Below the pieces are notes generated by a model. The model was not told the DNA's origin. It searched no databases and was given only the letters and a program-made list of their open reading frames with translations. From Pseudomonadota bacterium (GTDB taxonomy: Bacteria; Pseudomonadota; Gammaproteobacteria; Steroidobacterales; Steroidobacteraceae): a stretch of 5,650 nt of DNA. Position 1 is the first letter of the stretch; every line of letters starts with the position of its first letter. The stretch covers positions 1-5,650 of the forward strand of contig JAKBCG010000175.1 of the NCBI GenBank assembly GCA_021808035.1. Direction: 5' to 3'. This document shows, one piece after another, positions 1 to 5,650 of this stretch. Both the position numbers and the translations under genes were made by a program.

Positions 1-1323
1 CGCTACGGCCTGCTCGCGGGACTGTTGCTCGCATGGCTCCGCGCGTTCGGCGAATTCGGCGCGACCATGATGGTCGCGTACCATCCGTATTCGCTGCCGG
101 TCTACAGCTACGTCGCGTTCGGCGCGCGCGGGCTGCCGGCGATGCTGCCGATCCTGCTGCCGACCCTGGCGCTCGCGTTGACGGTGATGGTCGGCGCCGG
201 TCTCGCCGGCGCGCAGTCCCGCGCGAGCCCGCACCGTCCGCGGCGCGCGCGTCAGGCTCGCGACGAGCGAGCGGCGACCCCGTCGGCGCGCCCCGCCCGG
301 CCGGCGCCGGCCGGCGCCACGGATGCGCTCTCGATCGACCTCGCGCGCACGATGGGTGAGTTCCGGCTTCGGCTTGCGTGGACACCGAGGTCTCGCCGAC
401 TGGCGATCCTGGGACCGTCGGGTTCGGGGAAGTCCCTGAGCCTCAAGATGATCGCGGGGATCGAGCCGGGCAGCCCCGCGACGGTACGGCTCGGCGCGCA
501 CGATTTGAGCGGGCTCGACGCGGCCGATCGCGGCATCGCCTATGTCCCGCAGAGCTACGGCTTGATGCCGCACCTTCGCGTCGCCGACCAGCTGCGATTC
601 GCGCGCGGCGTCGACGCCCGCGACGCCGACTACTGGATCGCCGATCTCGGCTTGCAGGGCCTCGAGAGCCGGTTTCCGGCCGAGCTGTCCATCGGACAGC
701 GCCAGCGCGTCGCGCTCGCTCGCGCGCTGTCACGCCCGGCCGCGCTCCTGTTGCTCGACGAGCCGTTCTCGGCACTCGATGCGCCGCTGCGGGCGCGACT
801 GCGACGGGAGCTGCGCGAGTTGCAGGCGCGCATCGACGCGACGACCGTGCTCGTGACCCACGACCCGGCGGAAGCGGCACTGCTCGCCGACGAGATCCTC
901 GTGCTCGACTCGGGGCACCCGCTGCAGACCGGCCCCTGCACGCAGGTGTTCCGCCGGCCGGCGAGCGAGTCGGTCGCCCGTCTCCTCGGGGCGGACAACG
1001 TCGCCGCCGGGGTCGCCGCGGGCGCCGATGCGATCGACGTCGGCGACGGCACCCGGATCCGGGTCGCGGGTCCGCCGCTGCGGTCCGGCGAAAGGGTCGG
1101 CTGGCATTTTGCGCCGGCCCACGCGCATCCGCACCCCGCCGGCGTTTACCGCGCGATCGTCGAGACGACCGCCGAGCACGGCTTGCTGCGCGAACTCGCC
1201 GTCCGCCTCGGCGAAGTCCGCGTCCGCATCGCGGATGCCGGGTCGGGCCACGCACCCGGCGACGAAGTGCGCTTCGACCTCGATCCGGGCGCGATCCAGG
1301 TCTGGCCCGCGGACGCGGGCTGA
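1..1323 (+). CDS. Fused ABC transporter permease/ATP-binding protein, molybdate/tungstate (ModB-ModC) type, 5' partial
   Basis: Inner-membrane importer component that hydrolyses ATP to drive oxyanion uptake. The frame is open from base 1, so the N-terminus lies outside; 440 residues are visible. Residues 1 to about 72 are the end of a permease, with the cytoplasmic coupling motif RAFGEFGAT (14-22) followed by a hydrophobic segment (about 51-70), as in the ModB/CysU permease class. An Arg/Ala/Pro-rich linker (about 73-107) leads to the ATPase: Walker A GPSGSGKS (138-145), Q-loop Gln184, signature LSIGQ (229-233), Walker B ending LLLLDEP with Asp253 and Glu254, and H-loop His287. The last ~115 residues resemble the TOBE-like regulatory region of ModC. 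No stop separates the parts, so permease and ATPase are one polypeptide. The signature has Ile where LSGGQ is usual. Molybdate or tungstate is inferred from the FGEFGA motif and architecture; sulfate is the main alternative. A periplasmic binding protein would be expected upstream, outside the window. Confidence 0.88.
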   Translation, partial: RYGLLAGLLLAWLRAFGEFGATMMVAYHPYSLPVYSYVAFGARGLPAMLPILLPTLALALTVMVGAGLAGAQSRASPHRPRRARQARDERAATPSARPARPAPAGATDALSIDLARTMGEFRLRLAWTPRSRRLAILGPSGSGKSLSLKMIAGIEPGSPATVRLGAHDLSGLDAADRGIAYVPQSYGLMPHLRVADQLRFARGVDARDADYWIADLGLQGLESRFPAELSIGQRQRVALARALSRPAALLLLDEPFSALDAPLRARLRRELRELQARIDATTVLVTHDPAEAALLADEILVLDSGHPLQTGPCTQVFRRPASESVARLLGADNVAAGVAAGADAIDVGDGTRIRVAGPPLRSGERVGWHFAPAHAHPHPAGVYRAIVETTAEHGLLRELAVRLGEVRVRIADAGSGHAPGDEVRFDLDPGAIQVWPADAG

Positions 1324-1416
1324 CCACCCCCGTTTGCGCTCGTTCGCCGACACCGTCGACACGATGCTGCGTGCGCTCGGCTGCCCCCCGAAACCGGCAG
1401 GTTTGGAAACAGGGTC

Positions 1417-1448
1417 CTTGACCTCTTTCCTGCTCGTCCACTTGACCT
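1417..1448 (+). repeat. Direct repeat CTTGACCT, two copies 24 bp apart
   Basis: The octamer CTTGACCT occurs at 1417-1424 and again at 1441-1448. The second copy contains the proposed -35 hexamer of the receptor promoter. The first has no reasonable -10 at the right distance, so it is not an obvious second promoter. A spacing of 24 bp is a little over two helical turns, so a dimeric regulator could contact both, but chance is possible for two octamers. Confidence 0.35.
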
Positions 1449-1470
1449 GCCGGCGCGCGGTTCGTAATAT
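1442..1470 (+). promoter_or_regulatory. Sigma70-type promoter for the TonB-dependent receptor gene
   Basis: The -35 TTGACC (1442-1447) matches TTGACA at five of six positions. The -10 TAATAT (1465-1470) matches TATAAT at four of six and sits after an ideal 17-bp spacer. The surrounding AT-rich patch (about 1462-1488) stands out in a GC-rich region. Transcription would start near 1476-1479, giving a leader of about 100 nt before the GTG start. It is the best promoter match I found in the window; assignment is by consensus only. Confidence 0.65.
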
Positions 1471-1502
1471 TCATTGATATATAACGAATGGATTCGATCC
1501 TG

Positions 1503-1527
1503 GACTCGTCCCCCGTCAGGACGAGTC
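1503..1527 (+). promoter_or_regulatory. Perfect 9-bp hairpin in the receptor mRNA leader
   Basis: GACTCGTCC (1503-1511) and GGACGAGTC (1519-1527) are exact reverse complements separated by a 7-base loop. The hairpin lies between the proposed transcription start and the GTG start at 1581. No T-run follows, so it is not an intrinsic terminator by itself. Its right arm can also pair with 1561-1567 beside the ribosome-binding site. It may be an RNA control element or a DNA operator. Confidence 0.5.
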
Positions 1528-1566
1528 GAGGCCGGTACCCGTTGTATCACCAACGAATCACGACTC

Positions 1567-1571
1567 GGGAG
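1567..1571 (+). promoter_or_regulatory. Ribosome-binding site that supports the GTG start of the receptor
   Basis: GGGAG ends 9 bases before GTG 1581, a suitable Shine-Dalgarno distance. The in-frame ATG at 1488 has no purine-rich element in front of it and would lie only about ten bases after the predicted transcription start. This favours GTG 1581. Confidence 0.55.
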
Positions 1572-1580
1572 CCCGCGCCG

Positions 1581-4145
1581 GTGAGAAATCGAATACGATC
1601 GGCATTGTCCACGATGCTCCTTCTCGGCCTCGGTGCGCTGACAGCGGCGGCGAGCGCTGCGTCGGATGAAACAACGCCATCGATGTCCCCGGCGACGGAC
1701 ACGAGCGCACTCGATCAAATCATCGTGACCGGGTCGCGGGAATCGGGCATCACGGCCGCGAGCAGCGCGGCTCCCGTCCAACTCCTGAGCGCGGCCGAAC
1801 TGAAGACGGTCGCAGGCAATCCCGACCTATTGGCGGCGCTCGCCCAGACCGTGCCGTCATTTACGGCTCAGGCGTTCGGCAATGACATGGCCGGACAAAC
1901 CTTGCAGGCCCGGCTGCGAGGGCTGAGTTGCAACGACGTGTTGGTACTCGTCAACGGCAAACGGCGTCATACGACGGCCAATATCGAGGTTGACAGCGGA
2001 CCGTTCCAGGGCTGTGCCGGGACGGATCTGAATTTCATCCCGATCGCGGCGATCGATCACATCGAAGTGCTCACCGACGGAGCGGCCGCTCAATACGGCA
2101 GTGACGCGATCGCCGGCGTGATCAACATCATCCTGAAGAAGAATGCCAAGGGCGGATCGATCTCCGGTACGTACGGCGGGTACATGGATGGCGGTGGGGT
2201 GACCGGCGACGTCGCCGCGGACGCGGGGTTCGAGCCGGTGCCGGGGGGCTATCTCGACCTCACCGCCGAGGTTCACCATCACGGCGCGAGCAATCGAAGC
2301 GCGGTCGACGAGCGTGTCGTGAATCCGGCGAACCTCACGACCTACCCGAATTCGGACATGGCCGAAGTGAGCGGCTATCCGTATCTTGGCGCCGAGGAAG
2401 GCGACGGACAATACGAAACGAAACTCTTCGAATTCAACTCCGGATTTCGATTTCGCAACCGCATCGAATTCTATGCATTTGGGACCTACGGCACCAAGAA
2501 CGCGCAGTCGTATCAAAAGTATCGCTTGCCGAGCAAGGTCGCCTATACCAATCCGGCGACCGGGCTGACGACTTATCCATTCCCATTCGGATTCGATCCC
2601 CTGGAAGCGAGCCGGGAGTCTGATTTTTCCGGGACCGTGGGATTCCAGGGTCGCATCGATCAATGGGACTGGGATTTGAGCACCACGTACGGGCGCGACC
2701 AGTTCGACGTCTACACGCTCAATTCCGCCAATGCGGGCCTGTATGCGAGCACCGGCAACCCGACGCCTCTCGATTATTACGACGGCTTCCTGCGAACCAC
2801 GCAGTGGACCTCGAATCTCGACGTCCGCCGGGATTTCGACGCAGGGCTCGCCGGCCCGGTGAACCTCGCCTGGGGCCTCGAGACCCGGCGGGACGGCTAC
2901 GCGGTCGGCGCCGGCATTCCGATCTCGTACCTGGACGGGGGGGCGCAGTCTTACCCGGGCTTCACGCCGACCGACGCCGGCTCGCATCGTCGAAACAACG
3001 ACGCAATCTATGTCGATCTGGCCGCGCAACCCACCGGTTCCCTGCGCATCGACGCGGCCGGCCGCTACGAGCATTACAGCGACTTCGGCAGTACGACCGT
3101 CGGCAAACTGACGGCCCGCTACGATCTCACGCCTCGGTTCGCGGTCCGCGCGACTGTCAGCAGCGGCTTCCGGGCTCCGACGCTCGCCGAGGAGTACTAC
3201 TCGTCGACGAACGTCACGCCGACGAGTGCTTTCGTGCAGCTGCCGCCAGACTCGGCGGGTGGGAAACTGATCGGCCTCGGCAACGGCCTGCAAGCCGAGC
3301 ACTCGGTGAACTTCAGTGCCGGACTCGTTTGGAGACCGTCGCCGGGCGTCATCGCGACGCTCGATCTCTATCAGATCAACATCACCAATCGCGTCGTCGC
3401 GACCGGCAATCTGTACGGCACGCTCAACGGCGTTCCTCAGTACGCGGCGCCCGCCATCGATGCGGCGATCGCCGCCAACGGGAATCAGCTGGATCCCTCG
3501 GTGCTGGCGACCGGAACGACCGGTATTACGTTGTTCACGAACGGGATCGACACCAGCACGCGGGGCGCCGACCTTTCCTTCCATTTTCCCGCGGACTATC
3601 GCTTCGGTCACGTCGATTGGTCGGTCGGCGCAACCTGGAATCAAACCCACATCACGAGGATCCCGCCGACACCGGCGACGCTCGCCGGGTCCGTCGGACA
3701 ACCATCCACGCTCGCGCTCTACGACGCGACGGCGCTGTCGGACCTGACCACGGCGAGCCCCCATTACGTCCTCGACCTTGAGGCGCTGTGGACGGTCGGC
3801 AAGCTCGCGGTCAACATCGAGGAGCAGGTCTATGGCAGCAGCGCCGAGTGGGCGAGCGACAACGGTGACAATCCGTCGAATACGCCGATCTACTATCGCA
3901 CGACGATCGGCGTCGCGCCGATCACGAACCTCGACGTGAGTTATCTACTGACGCGTCGCTTCACCCTGAGCGCCGGTGCGCTCAACGCATTCGACCGATA
4001 TCCGGACAAAACCAACTCGACGCTGCTCGCGCATTACGACAACTTCAAGTACGGCGATACGCTCGGGGTGTTCCAATACCCTATGTTCTCCCCGTTCGGA
4101 ATCAACGGCGGGTACTACTACGTGCGAGGCTCCTATCGTTTTTGA
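1581..4145 (+). CDS. TonB-dependent outer-membrane receptor
   Basis: Outer-membrane 22-strand barrel with an N-terminal plug, taking up a scarce substrate with energy from TonB-ExbB-ExbD. From GTG 1581 it has 854 residues, within the family range. A signal peptide opens the protein: basic stretch RNRIR (2-6), hydrophobic core (about 8-25), small-residue cleavage region near residue 28. A TonB-box-like DQIIVTGSR follows at 45-53, too close for an N-terminal signalling domain, so this is a transport-only receptor. The plug spans about 66-187 and includes LVLVNGKRRH, IEVLTDGAAAQYGSDAIAGVINI and similar family motifs. The barrel carries the conserved SGFRAPTLAEEY motif near 528 and ends in a C-terminal Phe, as expected for BAM-dependent insertion. 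The only cysteines in the predicted mature protein are Cys117 and Cys145 in the plug. No FecI/FecR-type regulators lie beside it. The substrate cannot be read from sequence. Base composition is lower in GC than the flanking genes. Confidence 0.93.
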   Translation: MRNRIRSALSTMLLLGLGALTAAASAASDETTPSMSPATDTSALDQIIVTGSRESGITAASSAAPVQLLSAAELKTVAGNPDLLAALAQTVPSFTAQAFGNDMAGQTLQARLRGLSCNDVLVLVNGKRRHTTANIEVDSGPFQGCAGTDLNFIPIAAIDHIEVLTDGAAAQYGSDAIAGVINIILKKNAKGGSISGTYGGYMDGGGVTGDVAADAGFEPVPGGYLDLTAEVHHHGASNRSAVDERVVNPANLTTYPNSDMAEVSGYPYLGAEEGDGQYETKLFEFNSGFRFRNRIEFYAFGTYGTKNAQSYQKYRLPSKVAYTNPATGLTTYPFPFGFDPLEASRESDFSGTVGFQGRIDQWDWDLSTTYGRDQFDVYTLNSANAGLYASTGNPTPLDYYDGFLRTTQWTSNLDVRRDFDAGLAGPVNLAWGLETRRDGYAVGAGIPISYLDGGAQSYPGFTPTDAGSHRRNNDAIYVDLAAQPTGSLRIDAAGRYEHYSDFGSTTVGKLTARYDLTPRFAVRATVSSGFRAPTLAEEYYSSTNVTPTSAFVQLPPDSAGGKLIGLGNGLQAEHSVNFSAGLVWRPSPGVIATLDLYQINITNRVVATGNLYGTLNGVPQYAAPAIDAAIAANGNQLDPSVLATGTTGITLFTNGIDTSTRGADLSFHFPADYRFGHVDWSVGATWNQTHITRIPPTPATLAGSVGQPSTLALYDATALSDLTTASPHYVLDLEALWTVGKLAVNIEEQVYGSSAEWASDNGDNPSNTPIYYRTTIGVAPITNLDVSYLLTRRFTLSAGALNAFDRYPDKTNSTLLAHYDNFKYGDTLGVFQYPMFSPFGINGGYYYVRGSYRF

Positions 4146-4229
4146 CGTCGCGTAGCGCGATCGAACGGAATTGCCGGTCGACAACCCTATCCACTTCGGT
4201 CGCCTCGGGCCGCTCGATCTCGATCTCGC

Positions 4230-4257
4230 GCGCGGGCCGGAATTGGCCAGCCCGCGC
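4230..4257 (+). repeat. GC-rich 8-bp inverted repeat upstream of glcB
   Basis: GCGCGGGC (4230-4237) and GCCCGCGC (4250-4257) are exact reverse complements around a 12-base AT-containing centre that includes the candidate -35 TTGGCC (4243-4248). There is no T-run downstream, so it is not a standard terminator of the receptor gene. An operator overlapping the promoter is possible, but short GC palindromes arise easily in this composition. Confidence 0.35.
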
Positions 4258-4272
4258 CCGAACCAGTACACT
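4243..4272 (+). promoter_or_regulatory. Candidate sigma70-type promoter for glcB
   Basis: TTGGCC (4243-4248) and TACACT (4267-4272) are 18 bp apart, four matches of six to each consensus. It falls in the 159-bp gap after the receptor stop, where the downstream gene would need its own promoter. It is weaker than the receptor promoter, and an activator could be required. Confidence 0.4.
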
Positions 4273-4305
4273 CGCGGGCGGAAAGCCTCGATAGGACCGC
4301 CCGCG
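4273..4305 (+). promoter_or_regulatory. Perfect 9-bp inverted repeat enclosing the glcB ribosome-binding site
   Basis: CGCGGGCGG (4273-4281) and CCGCCCGCG (4297-4305) are exact reverse complements separated by 15 bases. The loop holds the Shine-Dalgarno AGGA, and the last paired base is the first base of the GTG start. As RNA this would hinder initiation; as DNA it would be an operator directly after the -10. Transcription from the candidate promoter would begin inside the left arm, so the RNA form needs a start further upstream. Confidence 0.5.
4293..4296 (+). promoter_or_regulatory. Ribosome-binding site of glcB
   Basis: AGGA lies 8 bases before GTG 4305. It decides the start: the malate synthase G homology begins almost directly after this codon, with no upstream in-frame alternative that has a better site. 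Confidence 0.6.
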
Positions 4306-5650
4306 TGAACGACTTCGTTCGTCTCGACCGCGTCGCCGTGCACCGGCGGCTGCACGAATTCCTCGACCGAGAGGTCATTCCCGACAGCGGGGTCGACGAG
4401 CGCGCGTTCTGGCCCCGGTTCGCCGCGATGATCGCCGAGCTCACGCCGCAGAACGAGGCGCTGCTGAAGCGACGCGACGACCTGCAGGCGCGGATCGACG
4501 ACTGGCACCGCCGCCACCCCGACGCGCGATTCGACCGGACCGCGTACGAGACCTTCCTCCGCGAGATCGGCTATTTGACGCCCGAGCCCGCGCCGTTTCG
4601 GGTCGCCACCGCGAACGTCGACCCCGAGATCGCGACGACCGCGGGCCCCCAGCTGGTCGTGCCGGTGAACAATGCGCGCTACGCGTTGAACGCCGCGAAT
4701 GCCCGCTGGGGCTCGCTCTACGACGCGCTGTACGGCACCGATGCGATCGCCGAGGACGGCGGGGCCGCCCGCACCGGCCGCTACAATCCCGTCCGCGGGG
4801 ATCGCGTGATCGTGTTCGTACGCGATTTCCTCGATCGGCACTTCGCGCTCGCGCGAGGCTCGCACCGCAGTGGGTGCGGATACCGGGTCGGTGCCGGCGG
4901 GCTCGAAGTGCGCTTCCCGGACGGCACCCTCGGGACCTTGCGTGAACCGGCCGCTTTCGCCGGCTATCGCGGCGACCGGGAGGCACCGCAGGGCGTGCTG
5001 CTCGTGCACCATGGCCTGCACGTCGAGATCGAGTTCGACCGCACCCACCCGGTCGGCCGCGCGGATCCGGCCGGCGTCAGCGACGTCCTGCTGGAATCGG
5101 CGGTGACGACGATCCAGGACTTCGAGGACTCGGTCGCCGCCATCGACATCGACGACAAGCTCCTCGTCTGGCGTAACTGGCTCGGGCTGATGCGCGGCAC
5201 ACTGGAGGCGGACTTCTCGAAGGGCGGCGAGCGGATCGTGCGCCGCCTGAACGCCGATCGCCGGTATCACGCGCCATCGGGCGACGATTTCACCGTCCCG
5301 GGCCGCAGCCTGATGCTCGCGCGCAACGTCGGCCACCACGTGACGAGCGACATCGTGATGCTCGACGGCCGTGCGACCCCCGAGACCCTGGTCGACGCCG
5401 TCGTGACCGGACTCGTCGGACTCCACGACCTGCGCCGCCACGGCGGCGTCCCGAACTCGCGCACCGGCTCGATCTACGTCGTGAAGCCGAAGCTCCACGG
5501 TCCCGACGAAGTCGCGTTCGCGGATCGGCTGTTCGCGAGCGTCGAGGACCTCGTGGGGCTGCCACGCCATACGCTGAAGATGGGCATCATGGACGAGGAA
5601 CGCCGCACGACGGTGAATCTCGCGGCGTGCATCCACGCCGCGCGGGACCG
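4305..5650 (+). CDS. glcB: Malate synthase G, 3' partial
   Basis: Cytoplasmic enzyme that condenses glyoxylate with acetyl-CoA and water to give malate and CoA, closing the glyoxylate shunt and allowing growth on glyoxylate, glycolate or C2 compounds. The frame starts at GTG 4305 and stays open to the window end: 448 full codons of the roughly 720-730 usual for the G isoform. Residues 1 to about 110 match the N-terminal helical region. Family landmarks follow: RYNPVRGDRVIVFVRDFLD (about 160-180), DFEDSVAAIDIDDK with RNWLGLMRG soon after (about 270-295), PGRSLMLARNVGH with Arg340 at the place of catalytic Arg338 in E. coli, SRTGSIYVVKPKLHGP, and GIMDEERRTTVNL (427-439), which carries the Mg-binding Glu of the family. 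The second metal ligand and the catalytic Asp base lie beyond the window. The length and the segment between the N-terminal region and the barrel mark it as G rather than the short A isoform. No glc operon partner is visible. The match is strong and I see no frameshift. Confidence 0.96.
   Translation, partial: MNDFVRLDRVAVHRRLHEFLDREVIPDSGVDERAFWPRFAAMIAELTPQNEALLKRRDDLQARIDDWHRRHPDARFDRTAYETFLREIGYLTPEPAPFRVATANVDPEIATTAGPQLVVPVNNARYALNAANARWGSLYDALYGTDAIAEDGGAARTGRYNPVRGDRVIVFVRDFLDRHFALARGSHRSGCGYRVGAGGLEVRFPDGTLGTLREPAAFAGYRGDREAPQGVLLVHHGLHVEIEFDRTHPVGRADPAGVSDVLLESAVTTIQDFEDSVAAIDIDDKLLVWRNWLGLMRGTLEADFSKGGERIVRRLNADRRYHAPSGDDFTVPGRSLMLARNVGHHVTSDIVMLDGRATPETLVDAVVTGLVGLHDLRRHGGVPNSRTGSIYVVKPKLHGPDEVAFADRLFASVEDLVGLPRHTLKMGIMDEERRTTVNLAACIHAARD

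Noticed and set aside
1391..1404. AAACC-GGCA-GGTTT hairpin after the ABC transporter gene as a terminator
   Set aside because: The stem has only 5 bp and is followed by GGAAAC rather than a T-run.
378..1421. A 347-codon + strand frame overlapping the ABC ATPase
   Set aside because: It is a +1-type shadow rich in Arg and Ala, while the true frame has every ABC ATPase motif in order.
1465..1487. A possible Fur box in the AT-rich patch at the receptor promoter
   Set aside because: The patch has TCATTGA with AT-rich flanks, but the arms do not match the inverted GATAAT pattern well enough. Iron control of the receptor cannot be claimed from this.
1857..3764. A 635-codon open frame on the minus strand opposite the receptor gene
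   Set aside because: Its translation is Arg-rich with no recognisable domain, and the + strand frame is a clear receptor. Long antisense frames are expected opposite GC-rich genes.
4148..4160. TCGCG-TAG-CGCGA hairpin just after the receptor stop as a terminator
   Set aside because: The stem has only 5 bp and no T-run follows. It does not meet the pattern of an intrinsic terminator.
5106..5124. Phe in the malate synthase DFEDS motif where E. coli has Cys, considered as an unusual active-site change
   Set aside because: As I recall the family, Phe also occurs at this place in the mycobacterial enzyme, so it is normal variation.
3945..5636. A 563-codon minus-strand open frame covering the end of the receptor and most of glcB
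   Set aside because: It spans two well-supported + strand genes and their intergenic gap and shows no domain. The malate synthase reading on the + strand is unmistakable.

Overview
The window comes from a GC-rich Gram-negative bacterium, most likely a proteobacterium. The evidence is a TonB-dependent outer-membrane receptor, a G-type malate synthase, and strong G/C bias at third codon positions in the two outer genes. I cannot place it to genus from this sequence alone.

Layout, all on the + strand. (1) Bases 1-1323 hold the 3' part of a single open frame. It joins the end of an ABC permease of the molybdate/tungstate (ModB-like) type to a full ATP-binding subunit (ModC-like) with a C-terminal regulatory region. 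(2) Bases 1324-1580 hold a well-formed sigma70-type promoter (TTGACC, 17 bp, TAATAT) and a roughly 100-nt leader with a perfect 9-bp hairpin. (3) Bases 1581-4145 encode a complete TonB-dependent receptor that starts at GTG with a signal peptide; an in-frame ATG at 1488 would give a less convincing longer form. (4) Bases 4146-4304 are intergenic, with two GC-rich inverted repeats, a candidate promoter and a Shine-Dalgarno. (5) From 4305 to the window end runs the first 448 codons of malate synthase G (glcB), cut off by the window edge.

The three genes look like separate transcription units: an oxyanion importer at the inner membrane, a receptor for energised uptake at the outer membrane, and a glyoxylate-condensing enzyme in the cytoplasm. 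Nothing in the sequence ties them into one pathway, and I see no mobile element, CRISPR array, RNA gene or clearly novel system. The most unusual material is regulatory: the receptor leader can form two mutually exclusive pairings near its ribosome-binding site, and a perfect 9-bp inverted repeat encloses the Shine-Dalgarno of glcB and ends on the first base of its start codon. The receptor gene is also visibly less GC-rich than its neighbours.
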